A stretch of DNA of 64,000 nucleotides from a bacterium D16-51 (GCA_003612285.1 RAYE01000011.1:43277-107276); one strand, 5' to 3'; counted from the first letter of the stretch, positions 50,241 to 59,341 are shown. Numbers and translations: made by a program. The notes: a model not told the origin generated them from the sequence alone.

Positions 50241-51908
50241 ATGAAAAAATCCTTTTATGCTGTTTTAGCATTGTTTTTTGTAATCGTGGTGGGACTGTAT
50301 TATTATTTTACATTTCCATCTATCAATATCCATGAGCCAATGTTTTGGGGTGTTTTGCTTGTGCTTTTTCTTGCATTGACTATATTCTTTGCGGTACAGA
50401 GTTTGCGTGCTATGTTTGGAAGCGGCAGGTTTCACTTTTCGGATGTGAAGCAATTCCCTTTTCTGGCGAAACTTTTTTTAGCGTTGTCAGCGTTAGTGAT
50501 GGTGGCATATATTGGCGGGAGCATTGCCGGAAGTACGTTTCTGCGGGCCAGGGCATATGCTTCGCTTCTTACTGTTAAGGAATATGAATTTAGCGAGGAT
50601 ATTGAGGAGACAAATCAGGTGACAGATATCGCGCTGATGGATACGGAAAGCGCCAGGAAGTTTGGCAAACGTAAGATTGGTTCGCTGTCGGATGTGGTAA
50701 GCCAGTATGAGGTAGAGGATGACTATACCCAGATTAGCATCCAGGGGCATCCAATGAAGGTGTCCAGCTTAAAATACGCCAGTTTCTTTAAATGGTGGAA
50801 CAACAGGAAGAGTGGGATACCTGGCTATGTAAAAGTGAACCCGGTAAATTCGGAGGCAGAATATGTGGCGTTAGAGCACGGGATGAAATATGTGCCGTCA
50901 GGATATTTTAACTATAATTTACAGCGCCATGTGCAGCTTTCTTATCCTACCAAAATTATTTCCGGCTACCATTTTGAAATTGATGACGAGGGGAAACCAT
51001 TTTATATCTGCCCTACAGTAAAGCCGCGTGTCGGGCTGTTTGGCGGCATGGATGTCAATGGGGTGATTATCTGCAACCCTGTAGATGGGAAATGCAGTTA
51101 TTATCCGATCAATACAATTCCGGCCTGGGTGGACTGTGCTTATGCAGGGAAGCTGCTTACAAAAAAGTATGACTGGTTTGGCACATTTTCCGGCGGGTTT
51201 ATTAATAGTATTATTGGGCAGAAGGGATGCAAAATTACGACGGATGATTTTGGGTACAAAATTATAGGGGATGACGTATGGGTTTATACAGGCGTTACTT
51301 CGGTAAATGGCGACCAGAGCAATATTGGTTTTGTACTGATGAACCAGAGGACGAGCGAAGCAAAATATTATAAAGTGTCTGGCGCGGAAGAGCATTCTGC
51401 GATGGAGTCCGCCGAGGGCGCCGTGCAGGAAAAAAGGTATAAGGCTTCCTTCCCAAGTTTGATTAATGTGTCCGGGCAGCCGACTTATATTATGGTGTTA
51501 AAGGATTCTGCCGGGCTGGTAAAGATGTATGCAATGGTAAATGTGGAGCAGTACAATATTGTGGCGACCGCCCAGAGCCAGGCGGAAGTATTTTCAAAAT
51601 ACCGCAAGATGTTAGCAGCCAATGGGGACGTGGAATCGGATGAAGAAAGCTGGAAACAGAAAACGGTGACAGTAGGGCGTGTCCAGTTTGTGGATACAGA
51701 AGATGGCACAGTAGTATATATCAGGGATACGGAACATGGCGTGTATAAGCAGGCTTTTAAGGATAATGAAGATTTAATCCGCATTTCAGAAGGGGATACC
51801 ATTACAGTTTACTATGAACAGCTAACAGAAGATGCAGATGAAATCCATCTGCTCCGAAAATTTGAATTTGTATCATATGGAAGCGGGGAAAAAGAAAGCG
51901 GTTTGTGA
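50241..51908 (+). CDS. Large membrane protein of unknown function
   Basis: 555 residues. GGAGG lies 7 bases before the ATG. Three membrane helices (about 5-24, 35-55, 76-98) anchor a large extracellular part of about 455 residues. That part contains VKVNPVNSEAEYV, QLSYPTKIISGYHFEID and DVNGVIICNPVDGKC, and looks like repeated beta-sandwich units. The C-terminal 80 residues are a separate acidic beta domain. I do not recognise a family. It has its own promoter and is followed by an SDR after 31 bases. Confidence 0.7.
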   Translation: MKKSFYAVLALFFVIVVGLYYYFTFPSINIHEPMFWGVLLVLFLALTIFFAVQSLRAMFGSGRFHFSDVKQFPFLAKLFLALSALVMVAYIGGSIAGSTFLRARAYASLLTVKEYEFSEDIEETNQVTDIALMDTESARKFGKRKIGSLSDVVSQYEVEDDYTQISIQGHPMKVSSLKYASFFKWWNNRKSGIPGYVKVNPVNSEAEYVALEHGMKYVPSGYFNYNLQRHVQLSYPTKIISGYHFEIDDEGKPFYICPTVKPRVGLFGGMDVNGVIICNPVDGKCSYYPINTIPAWVDCAYAGKLLTKKYDWFGTFSGGFINSIIGQKGCKITTDDFGYKIIGDDVWVYTGVTSVNGDQSNIGFVLMNQRTSEAKYYKVSGAEEHSAMESAEGAVQEKRYKASFPSLINVSGQPTYIMVLKDSAGLVKMYAMVNVEQYNIVATAQSQAEVFSKYRKMLAANGDVESDEESWKQKTVTVGRVQFVDTEDGTVVYIRDTEHGVYKQAFKDNEDLIRISEGDTITVYYEQLTEDADEIHLLRKFEFVSYGSGEKESGL

Positions 51909-51939
51909 TTTAAAATTTTATATAGAAGGAGGTAGCAAA

Positions 51940-52704
51940 ATGAACAGATTAGAAGGAAAAGTAGCAGTAATTACAGGAGGCAATTCAGGCATTGGCGCCT
52001 GCACGGCGGAGCTTTTTGCCAAAGAAGGGGCAAAAGTAGTGATTTCTGCCAGAAGGATAGCGCAGTTAGAAGAGGTGGCAGAAAAGATTAAGGCAGCAGG
52101 AGGGGAGGTATTGGCAGTCCCATGTGATATTTCTGACAAGGAGCAGTGCAAAGCTGTCATGGAAAAGACAGTAGAAGCTTTTGGGACAGTTGATATCCTG
52201 GTTAATAATGCTGGCGTAGTTGACAGCGGCATTGAGGCAATTGAGAAAGTAACAGATGAGACAATTGATACCCTGATTGACATTAATACAAAGGGTACGC
52301 TTTATATGACAAGGGAAGCTTCTAAAATCATGGTGGAAAAAAAGGCTGGCTCAATTGTGAACGTTTCCAGCGTGGCAGGCTATACAGGGGGCGGCGGCGT
52401 GGCCTATGTGGCGAGCAAGGCGGCAGTGATTGGCATGACAAAAAATATAGCGATGCGCTGTGCAAATGTTAATGTGCGCTGTAATGCCCTTTGCCCTGGA
52501 AGTGTGATAACGCCGATGACAGCAGGGATGAAGAAGGAGAATTTAGACGCGGATATGATGGGGGCTATGGCAAAGCATGCTGATTTATCACTTCCAGTTT
52601 GTACGGCACAGGAGGTTGCGAATGCGATTTTATTTTTGGCAGGCGAAGAATCCAGCGCAATTACCGGACAGGTGATTGTCATTGACCATGGGGCGGATTT
52701 ATAG
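51940..52704 (+). CDS. Short-chain dehydrogenase/reductase (FabG-like)
   Basis: 254 residues. The ATG at 51940 follows AAGGAGG. Rossmann motif TGGNSGIG near 13, NNAGVV near 88, catalytic Ser in NVSSVAGYTG near 141, YVASKAA (Tyr-x3-Lys) near 156, and CPGSVITPM near 189. The classical SDR tetrad is complete. Substrate is not clear: it is too generic to name as 3-oxoacyl-ACP reductase. It is weakly linked to the preceding membrane protein. Confidence 0.88.
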   Translation: MNRLEGKVAVITGGNSGIGACTAELFAKEGAKVVISARRIAQLEEVAEKIKAAGGEVLAVPCDISDKEQCKAVMEKTVEAFGTVDILVNNAGVVDSGIEAIEKVTDETIDTLIDINTKGTLYMTREASKIMVEKKAGSIVNVSSVAGYTGGGGVAYVASKAAVIGMTKNIAMRCANVNVRCNALCPGSVITPMTAGMKKENLDADMMGAMAKHADLSLPVCTAQEVANAILFLAGEESSAITGQVIVIDHGADL

Positions 52705-52727
52705 GGATTTTGGCGAAGAAAAACAAC

Positions 52728-52756
52728 ATGACAAATAAAATGCTTTGTGTTACAAT
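52728..52756 (+). promoter_or_regulatory. purM operon promoter
   Basis: ATGACA (52728-52733), 17-bp spacer, TACAAT (52751-52756). Transcription should start near 52763, about 13 bases before the leader hairpin. Confidence 0.55.
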
Positions 52757-52775
52757 GAGGTAAATTTTGGTATAT

Positions 52776-52886
52776 TTAGCAATCTTGTGTCTGCGCGCTG
52801 TTTGGCGCAAGGTTGCTAAGGAACTGTAAATAAATTAAGAATTTACAGTTCCTAAGTACATAAGCAGCGCAGAAATGAGGATTAAA
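52776..52886 (+). promoter_or_regulatory. Structured purM leader: hairpin, nested repeat, possible pseudoknot
   Basis: TTAGCAATCTTGTG (52776-52789) pairs with CGCAAGGTTGCTAA (52806-52819), with two G-U pairs. Its loop begins with TCTGCGC (52790-52796), complementary to GCGCAGA (52867-52873), 3 bases before the GAGG ribosome site. Between them is the AGGAACTGT hairpin (52819-52853). The TCTGCGC loop and the tail GCAGAAATGAGGATTA are shared with 59087-59144. Confidence 0.45.
52819..52853. repeat. AGGAACTGT-family hairpin repeat, copy 4
   Basis: Perfect 13-bp arms AGGAACTGTAAAT (52819-52831) and ATTTACAGTTCCT (52841-52853), within the purM leader. Confidence 0.7.
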
Positions 52887-53918
52887 ATGGATTACAAGAA
52901 GGCAGGAGTAGACATTGAGGCAGGGTATAAGGCAGTAGAGCTGATGAAGGAGCATATTGCGGGCACGATGCGCAGTGAGGTTTTAACAGATATTGGCGGA
53001 TTCTCTGGTGCATTTTCCATGGAGGCATTTAAAGGGATGGAGCAGCCGACACTTGTGTCAGGGACAGATGGCGTGGGCACGAAGCTAAAGCTGGCTTTTG
53101 AGTTGGACAGGCATGATACGGTAGGGATTGACTGTGTGGCGATGTGTGTCAATGATATTGCCTGTGCAGGAGGTGAGCCATTATTTTTCTTAGATTATAT
53201 TGCTTGTGGGAAAAACCAGCCGGAAAAGATTGCTTCTATTGTTTCCGGGGTGGCGCAGGGATGCCGCCAGGCAGGCGCTGCTTTAATAGGCGGGGAAACG
53301 GCGGAAATGCCGGGATTCTATCCAGAAAACGAGTATGACCTTGCAGGTTTTGCAGTTGGCATTGTAGACCGGAAAAATATGATTACCGGCAAAAGCATCC
53401 AGAAAGGCGACGTTTTAGTAGGGATTGCTTCTTCCGGCATCCACAGCAATGGGTTTTCCCTGGTACGCAAAGTGTTCGACATAAAAAAAGAATCCCTGGA
53501 TAAAACATATGAATCCCTTGGCGGAAAATCGCTTGGGGAAGTCCTGCTTGCGCCTACTATTATTTATGTAAAAGCGCTGCGTACAATCCGGGAAGCGGGC
53601 GTAGTAATCAAAGGATGCAGCCATATTACTGGCGGCGGATTCTACGAAAATATCCCAAGGATGCTGCCGGAAGGATGCAGGGCGCAGGTCCAGACAGGCA
53701 GTTATGAAATTCCGCCTGTTTTTGGCATGCTTGCAAAAGATGGCGATATTACAAAGGAGATTATGTATAACACTTATAATATGGGGATTGGCATGATGTT
53801 AGCAGTTTCGGCAGAGGATGCAGATAAGACGGTAGAGTTAATTGGGCAGTCCGGGCAGAAAGGCTTTATTGTCGGTGAAGTTACTGATGGGGAGAAAGGC
53901 GTTATACTAGTTGGATAA
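52887..53918 (+). CDS. purM: Phosphoribosylformylglycinamidine cyclo-ligase (AIR synthetase)
   Basis: 343 residues. The ATG at 52887 is 6 bases after GAGG. An ATG 12 bases earlier overlaps that site. Motifs: [14 protein letters not shown] near 64, [20 protein letters not shown] near 89, [11 protein letters not shown] near 138, and [16 protein letters not shown] near 251. It closes the imidazole ring of AIR from FGAM. It heads the purM-purN-purD-glyA run and has a structured leader. Confidence 0.97.
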   Translation: MDYKKAGVDIEAGYKAVELMKEHIAGTMRSEVLTDIGGFSGAFSMEAFKGMEQPTLVSGTDGVGTKLKLAFELDRHDTVGIDCVAMCVNDIACAGGEPLFFLDYIACGKNQPEKIASIVSGVAQGCRQAGAALIGGETAEMPGFYPENEYDLAGFAVGIVDRKNMITGKSIQKGDVLVGIASSGIHSNGFSLVRKVFDIKKESLDKTYESLGGKSLGEVLLAPTIIYVKALRTIREAGVVIKGCSHITGGGFYENIPRMLPEGCRAQVQTGSYEIPPVFGMLAKDGDITKEIMYNTYNMGIGMMLAVSAEDADKTVELIGQSGQKGFIVGEVTDGEKGVILVG

Positions 53919-53951
53919 GATTAGGCCGTAAAAGGCGGCAGGGAGATTGTT

Positions 53952-54608
53952 ATGCAGAATATTGCGGTATGTGTGTCTGGCGGGGGGACAAACCTCCAGG
54001 CCATTATAGACGCGGTGGAAGATGGTACAATACAGGATACAAGGATTGCGCTTGTAGTCAGCAATAAAGAAGATGCGTATGCCTTAGAACGCGCAAAAAA
54101 AGCAGGGATTGAGGCGAAGTATGTCAGCCCGAAAGGATTTGGTGATTTAGATGGTTTTGGAAGGGCAATGGCAGAGATTTTTTCAGAATATAAGATTGAT
54201 TTAGTTGTCCTGGCAGGTTATCTGGTAATTATCCCGAAAAGCCTGGTTACAGCTTATGCAGGGAGGATTATTAATATCCATCCATCGCTGATTCCTGCGC
54301 ATTGCGGAAAAGGGTACTATGGACTGAAAGTCCATGAAAGCGTCCTTGCCGCGGGGAATAAGGTGACAGGGGCTACGGTGCATTTTGTGGATGAAGAGGC
54401 CGACCATGGCCCGATCCTTTTACAGAAGGCTGTAGAAGTAAAAGAGGGGGATACGCCTGAAATCCTGCAAAAAAGAGTAATGGAAGAGGCAGAGTGGAAG
54501 ATTCTGCCGCAGGCAATCCACCTGATTGGACAGGGAAGGGTTACTGTTGCAGATGGGATTGCCCATATCAGGGAGGAATCAAGCAAAGAGAGGAGCGTTT
54601 TTTCATGA
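53952..54608 (+). CDS. purN: Phosphoribosylglycinamide formyltransferase
   Basis: 218 residues. Motifs: VCVSGGGTNLQAIIDAV near 6, VVSNKEDAYALERAKKAGI near 35, the GYLVIIP segment with IINIHPSLIPAHCGKGYYG near 107 (catalytic Asn-His) and the DEEADHGPILLQ Asp near 147. It transfers formyl from 10-formyl-THF to GAR. Its stop overlaps the purD start (ATGA). Confidence 0.96.
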   Translation: MQNIAVCVSGGGTNLQAIIDAVEDGTIQDTRIALVVSNKEDAYALERAKKAGIEAKYVSPKGFGDLDGFGRAMAEIFSEYKIDLVVLAGYLVIIPKSLVTAYAGRIINIHPSLIPAHCGKGYYGLKVHESVLAAGNKVTGATVHFVDEEADHGPILLQKAVEVKEGDTPEILQKRVMEEAEWKILPQAIHLIGQGRVTVADGIAHIREESSKERSVFS

Positions 54609-55879
54609 AGGTTTTAATCGTTGGGAGCGGCGGCCGTGAACATGCCATTGCCTGGAGCGTTGCGCAAAGCAAGAGGGTCGATAAGATTTACTGCGCGCCA
54701 GGGAACGGGGGAATCAGCCAGTATGCAGAATGTGTTTCGATTGGCGCGATGGAATTTGAAAAGCTGGCGGATTTTGCAAAAGAAAAAGAGATTGATTTGA
54801 CAATTATTGGGATGGACGACCCGTTAGTCGGCGGTATTGTTGATGTGTTTGAGGAAAAGGGGCTCCGTGTATTTGGCCCGCGTAAAAATGCGGCAATTAT
54901 TGAAGGTTCGAAAAGCTTTTCAAAGGATTTGATGAAAAAATACCATATTCCAACCTGCCATTATGAGGTATTCCATTCTCCGGAGGAAGCTCTGCTTTAC
55001 CTGGAAAGCGCATCTTTCCCAATTGTCCTGAAAGCAGATGGGCTGGCTCTGGGGAAAGGGGTGTTAATCTGCAATACGCTGGAAGAGGCGGAATCAGGCA
55101 TTGCTACGTTAATGTTTGACAAGCAGTTTGGCGCTGCCGGGGAAACCGTTGTCATTGAAGATTTTATGACTGGGCGTGAGGTATCTGTTCTATGTTATTG
55201 TGATGGGACACACATTAAGCCGATGACAAGCGCGCAGGACCATAAGCGGGCAAAAGATGGCGATATGGGCTTAAACACAGGCGGAATGGGGACGTTTTCC
55301 CCAAGCCCATTTTATACGGCAGAAATCCAGAAAATATGTGAGGAACAGATTTACCAGCCTACAATGGACGCGATGAAGGCGGAAGGCAGGGATTTTGTTG
55401 GGATTCTTTTTGTCGGGCTGATGCTGACGGAAGACGGGCCAAAAGTCCTGGAGTATAATGCAAGGTTTGGCGACCCGGAAGCCCAGGTTGTCCTTCCGCG
55501 CATGAAGAATGATATTATTGATGTGATGGAAGCATGTATTGACGGAAAGCTTTCAGAGGTTGACCTTCAGTTTGAGGAGAATGCGGCGGTCTGCGTTGTG
55601 CTGGCTTCTGATGGCTATCCTGAAAAATACGAGAAGAATAAAAAAATATCCGGGCTGGAGAAATTTGAAAATAAGGATGGGTATTATGTTTTCCATGCAG
55701 GCACGAAAAAAACAGAGGATGGCATCTTTACAAATGGCGGCCGCGTGCTTGGCGTTACGGCAAAGGGGGCTGATTTGAAAGAGGCAAGGAGGAACGCCTA
55801 TCAGGCGGCAGAATGGGTTTCTTTTGAAAATAAATATATGAGGCATGATATCGGGAAAGCGATTGATGACGCAGAATAG
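54605..55879 (+). CDS. purD: Phosphoribosylamine-glycine ligase (GARS)
   Basis: 424 residues. Start at 54605 overlaps purN by 4 bases. Motifs: VGSGGREHAIAWS near 5, an ATP-grasp domain with FPIVLKADGLALGKGV near 138, QDHKRAKDGDMGLNTGGMGT near 213 and EYNARFGDPEAQVVLPRM near 283. It makes GAR from phosphoribosylamine and glycine, the glycine being supplied by the downstream glyA product. All ATP-grasp residues appear intact. Confidence 0.97.
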   Translation: MKVLIVGSGGREHAIAWSVAQSKRVDKIYCAPGNGGISQYAECVSIGAMEFEKLADFAKEKEIDLTIIGMDDPLVGGIVDVFEEKGLRVFGPRKNAAIIEGSKSFSKDLMKKYHIPTCHYEVFHSPEEALLYLESASFPIVLKADGLALGKGVLICNTLEEAESGIATLMFDKQFGAAGETVVIEDFMTGREVSVLCYCDGTHIKPMTSAQDHKRAKDGDMGLNTGGMGTFSPSPFYTAEIQKICEEQIYQPTMDAMKAEGRDFVGILFVGLMLTEDGPKVLEYNARFGDPEAQVVLPRMKNDIIDVMEACIDGKLSEVDLQFEENAAVCVVLASDGYPEKYEKNKKISGLEKFENKDGYYVFHAGTKKTEDGIFTNGGRVLGVTAKGADLKEARRNAYQAAEWVSFENKYMRHDIGKAIDDAE

Positions 55880-55897
55880 AAATGGAGGTTATTTTCG

Positions 55898-57139
55898 ATG
55901 TATTCATTTGAAGAAGTGGAAAAATTTGATGCTGAGGTTGCAAAAGCAATCGAAAATGAGACAGGGAGGCAGAGGGAAAATATTGAGCTGATTGCTTCTG
56001 AGAACCTTGTCAGCAAAGCAGTTATGGCGGCAATGGGAAGCACGTTAACCAATAAATATGCAGAGGGGTATCCGGGGAAACGTTACTACGGCGGCTGTGA
56101 GCATGTAGATGTAGTGGAAAACCTTGCCCGTGACCGTGCGATGGAACTGTTTGGCTGCACATATGCAAATGTACAGCCGCATTCCGGTGCGCAGGCAAAT
56201 ATGACGGTATTTTTTGCATTAATGGAACCGGGCGACACCTTTATGGGGATGAATTTAGACCATGGCGGGCATTTGACACATGGAAGCCCTGTAAACCTTT
56301 CTGGCAAATATTTCCACTGTGTCCCTTATGGGGTAAATGACGAAGGGTTTATTGACTACGATGAAGTTGAAAAAATTGCGAAAGAATGCAGGCCAAAGGT
56401 GATTGTCGCAGGTGCAAGCGCTTACGCGCGTAAAATTGATTTTAAACGTTTCCGGGAAATTGCAGACTCTGTCGGCGCCTATTTGATGGTAGATATGGCG
56501 CACATTGCAGGGCTGGTAGCTTCCGGTTACCATGAAAGCCCAATCCCGTATGCCCATGTAACGACGACAACGACCCATAAAACACTGCGCGGCCCACGGG
56601 GCGGCATGATCCTTTCCAGTGAAGAATTTGCAAAGGAAGTTAACTTTAATAAAGCGCTGTTTCCTGGAATCCAGGGCGGGCCGCTTATGCATGTGATTGC
56701 GGCGAAGGCTGTCTGCTTTAAAGAGGCGCTTTTGCCAGGCTTTAAAGAGTATGGGAAAAGCATTATTGACAATGCACAGGCTCTTTGCAAAGGGCTTCAG
56801 GACCGCGGTATCAAGATTGTTTCCGGCGGCACAGATAACCATTTAATGCTTGTGGACCTGGCAGAAAAGGGGCTGACAGGGAAAGAGGTTGAGAAATGGC
56901 TGGATGCAGCGCATATTACCTGTAATAAAAATACGATCCCAAATGACCCGCAGTCCCCATTTGTTACAAGCGGCATCCGGCTTGGGACGGCCGCTGTTTC
57001 AACACGCGGGTTTAAGACGGATGATATGGATAAGGTGGCAGAAGCAATTTCTTTGGTAATTGCAGACCCGGAAGGGAATAAAGGGAAAGCATTGGAAATT
57101 GTGAAGGCTTTGACAGATAAGTACCCATTGTATGAATAG
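55898..57139 (+). CDS. glyA: Serine hydroxymethyltransferase
   Basis: 413 residues. GGAGG lies about 11 bases before the ATG (55882-55886). Motifs: [20 protein letters not shown] near 27, [20 protein letters not shown] near 89, [13 protein letters not shown] near 200, and [14 protein letters not shown] near 227 with the PLP-binding Lys. It interconverts serine and glycine and loads one-carbon units on THF. Placement after purM-purN-purD suits glycine and formyl supply for purines. Confidence 0.97.
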   Translation: MYSFEEVEKFDAEVAKAIENETGRQRENIELIASENLVSKAVMAAMGSTLTNKYAEGYPGKRYYGGCEHVDVVENLARDRAMELFGCTYANVQPHSGAQANMTVFFALMEPGDTFMGMNLDHGGHLTHGSPVNLSGKYFHCVPYGVNDEGFIDYDEVEKIAKECRPKVIVAGASAYARKIDFKRFREIADSVGAYLMVDMAHIAGLVASGYHESPIPYAHVTTTTTHKTLRGPRGGMILSSEEFAKEVNFNKALFPGIQGGPLMHVIAAKAVCFKEALLPGFKEYGKSIIDNAQALCKGLQDRGIKIVSGGTDNHLMLVDLAEKGLTGKEVEKWLDAAHITCNKNTIPNDPQSPFVTSGIRLGTAAVSTRGFKTDDMDKVAEAISLVIADPEGNKGKALEIVKALTDKYPLYE

Positions 57140-57195
57140 TTTAGAGGATTAAAAAGCAGAGTGGGCGGCGTCCACATGCGGAAAAGGGGGAGTTT

Positions 57196-57837
57196 ATGTC
57201 ACCAAAAGAGCAGAATTATGAAAACCTGGCAGAAGGCATTATTGAAAAGCTGGCGCACAGGAATATGGAAGGTTATTATTGTAAAGACCGGGAGGAGGCT
57301 AATGCAAAGGCAAAACGCTTCCTGACGCCGGACTGTTCTATTTCCTGGGGCGGTTCCGAGACGATTAAAGAAATCGGGCTCTTAGACGACTTATTAGAAG
57401 CGGAAGGGGAATATGAGCTTTTTGACCGCACAAAGCCCCATCCGGGCATGACAGAGAAAGAGTTTTATGGAAAAATGGTCACGGCAGACTTTTTCCTGAT
57501 GAGTACTAATGCAATTACAATGGACGGCGAACTGGTAAATATTGACGGAAATGGAAACCGTGTGGCCTGCCTTTGTAATGGGCCGTCTAATGTAATCATA
57601 ATTGCCGGGATGAATAAGGTAGTGCCGGATGTAAAAAGCGGGATTGCCCGTGTACAAAATATTGCCGCGCCGCCGAATGCAGTAAGGCTTCAGACAAACA
57701 CGCCATGTATGGAGTATGGAAGGTGCACGGAATGCCTTGCGGACGGCTGCATGTGCTGCCATACTGTTGTCACCCGGATGTCCCGTACGCCAGGAAGGAT
57801 TAAAGTGATTCTGGTTGGGGAAGAACTTGGGTATTAA
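57196..57837 (+). CDS. LUD-domain (LutC/DUF162) lactate-utilisation-like protein
   Basis: 213 residues. AAAAGGGGGAG precedes the ATG. The LUD fold starts KLAHRNMEGYYCKDREEANA, with the SWGGSETIKEIGLLD and FLMSTNAITMDGELVNIDG motifs near 50 and 98. The C-terminus has a cysteine cluster (CMEYGRCTECLADGCMCCHT), which is unlike LutC and could bind a metal or cluster. Stand-alone LUD proteins in Clostridia have unknown roles. It shares a transcript with hydE, which starts 11 bases downstream. Confidence 0.85.
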   Translation: MSPKEQNYENLAEGIIEKLAHRNMEGYYCKDREEANAKAKRFLTPDCSISWGGSETIKEIGLLDDLLEAEGEYELFDRTKPHPGMTEKEFYGKMVTADFFLMSTNAITMDGELVNIDGNGNRVACLCNGPSNVIIIAGMNKVVPDVKSGIARVQNIAAPPNAVRLQTNTPCMEYGRCTECLADGCMCCHTVVTRMSRTPGRIKVILVGEELGY

Positions 57838-57848
57838 AAGGAGCTTTT

Positions 57849-58895
57849 GTGGATACGATAAACCTGATTGAAAAGCTGGAACAGACGCATATTCTGGAAA
57901 AAGAGGAATATAGTTATCTGATAACATCCTGTAAAAAAGAGGAAACAGAGATTTTATTCCAAAAAGCAAGGGATATGCAGAAAAAATACTATAAAAATGA
58001 AGTCTATAGCCGCGGGTTAATTGAATTTACGGATTATTGTAAAAATAATTGTTTTTACTGCGGCATACGCAGCGGAAATACAAAGGCAGAACGTTACCGC
58101 CTAAGCTGTGAAGAAATTCTTTCCTGTGCAGAAGAAGGGTACCGTTTAGGATTCCGCACGTTTGTGCTACAGGGCGGTGAAGATTCTTTTTATAGTACAG
58201 AAGATATTGGCAGCCTGGTATCAGAAATTAAGAAAAGATATCCGGACTGTGCCGTCACCCTTTCTGTTGGGGAACAGGAACGGGAGGTTTACGAGTATTG
58301 GTATGGCTGTGGGGCGGACCGCTATCTGCTCCGCCATGAAACGGCGACAAAAGAACATTATGAAAAGCTCCATCCGCCTGCCCTGTCTTTTGAACACAGG
58401 ATACAGTGCCTGTACTGGTTAAAAGAGATTGGGTATCAGGTTGGGGCTGGCTTTATGGTGGGTTCGCCTTACCAGACAGCAGAATGCCTGGCAGATGATT
58501 TATTGTTTTTAAAGAAGCTTATGCCGCATATGGTTGGAATTGGGCCATTTATCGCACAAAAGGATTCCCCTTTTGCAAGTTTCCCAAATGGGACGTTGGA
58601 GGAAACGCTTTTGATGTTAGCCCTGGTCCGGCTGACGCTGCCGCATGTACTTTTGCCGGCAACGACTGCGCTTGGGACAATCCATCCGGATGGGCGTGAG
58701 CTTGGTATTTTGGCGGGGGCAAATGTTGTTATGCCAAATCTTTCCCCGGCAGAGGTGCGTAAAAAATATCAGCTTTATGATAATAAAATCTGTACCGGTG
58801 AGGAATCTGCCCAATGCCTGGACAGCCTGTCAAAACGGGTGTCTTCCATTGGATATCAGCTTGTTTCCAAACGTGGGGACTGCGCAGGGTTTTAG
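57849..58895 (+). CDS. hydE: [FeFe] hydrogenase maturase HydE
   Basis: 348 residues from the GTG at 57849, with AAAGGAG 6 bases before it. Radical SAM motif FTDYCKNNCFYCGIRSGN near 59 gives C-x3-C-x2-C. Further HydE features are FVLQGGED near 105, SVGEQ near 138, RHETATKEHY near 160 and VGAGFMVGSPYQT near 198. It makes the organic ligand part of the H-cluster. HydF and HydG are not in the window. A stretch of hairpins (58924-59075) follows. Confidence 0.93.
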   Translation: MDTINLIEKLEQTHILEKEEYSYLITSCKKEETEILFQKARDMQKKYYKNEVYSRGLIEFTDYCKNNCFYCGIRSGNTKAERYRLSCEEILSCAEEGYRLGFRTFVLQGGEDSFYSTEDIGSLVSEIKKRYPDCAVTLSVGEQEREVYEYWYGCGADRYLLRHETATKEHYEKLHPPALSFEHRIQCLYWLKEIGYQVGAGFMVGSPYQTAECLADDLLFLKKLMPHMVGIGPFIAQKDSPFASFPNGTLEETLLMLALVRLTLPHVLLPATTALGTIHPDGRELGILAGANVVMPNLSPAEVRKKYQLYDNKICTGEESAQCLDSLSKRVSSIGYQLVSKRGDCAGF

Positions 58896-58923
58896 TAATT
58901 TGTGAAGGAAAACGGAGGCAGTA

Positions 58924-59075
58924 GATTGAAAAATCATTCTAAGGCTGCACAAAACGCATCCTAAGAATGATTACGGTTTCAATCATGGAAAAACGCAAAG
59001 GCAGCGTTTTTCATCACTATTTGAGCCGCAAAGAGCGCGGCATGGAGATTAGTGTGAAAAATGCATTTTTCACAC
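58924..59075. repeat. Cluster of inverted repeats between hydE and the next gene
   Basis: The 253-base gap holds no convincing gene but several dyads. GATTGAAA/TTTCAATC (58924-58931, 58977-58984) encloses AATCATTCTAAGG/CCTAAGAATGATT (58932-58944, 58960-58972, one mismatch). GAAAAACGC/GCGTTTTTC is near 58988-59012. A perfect 24-base palindrome centred on ATGCAT is at 59052-59075. It looks like stacked or decayed repeat elements. Confidence 0.55.
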
Positions 59076-59076
59076 G

Positions 59077-59148
59077 CAAATTTGTGTCTGCGCACACTTG
59101 CCACAAATTTGTTATGCACAAAGAACGTGTGCAGAAATGAGGATTATT
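59077..59148 (+). promoter_or_regulatory. Structured leader before small membrane gene, similar to purM leader
   Basis: CAAATTTGTG (59077-59086) pairs with CACAAATTTG (59102-59111). The loop opens with TCTGCGCACAC, of which TCTGC and ACAC pair with GTGTGCAGA (59127-59135) across a two-base bulge. The tail GCAGAAATGAGGATTA, which includes the ribosome site, is shared with purM. Confidence 0.45.
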
Positions 59149-59334
59149 ATGTGTAAATGTAAAAAGAAAGCAGGAAGCCTTGCAAATGCAAACAGGGAGG
59201 CCGCTGTCTGCGTAACTGTGAATGTGACAAACATTGTAAAATATATTTCTTTTGCGGGGATTGCAATTGTAGGGATTATTTTTGGCACAAGATGTTATGC
59301 AGAATGTACTAAAGAAAACAGGAAAGAGGAATAG
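59149..59334 (+). CDS. Small cysteine-containing membrane protein, unknown
   Basis: 61 residues. The ATG at 59149 is 6 bases after GAGG. It starts MCKCKKKAGSLANANREAAV, has one membrane helix (IVKYISFAGIAIVGIIFG, about 32-49) and ends CYAECTKENRKEE. The CxC at the N-terminus and two more cysteines near the C-terminus could coordinate metal. Its GAGG-containing end (59326-59329) serves as the topB ribosome site and its stop is 8 bases before the topB ATG. I do not recognise the family. Confidence 0.55.
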   Translation: MCKCKKKAGSLANANREAAVCVTVNVTNIVKYISFAGIAIVGIIFGTRCYAECTKENRKEE

Positions 59335-59341
59335 TCAGTTT

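Noticed and set aside
52763..52886. Purine (xpt-type) or PRPP riboswitch in the purM leader
   Set aside because: None of the conserved core bases or three-way junction of the purine class is present. Only the hairpin and loop-tail pairing described above is seen.
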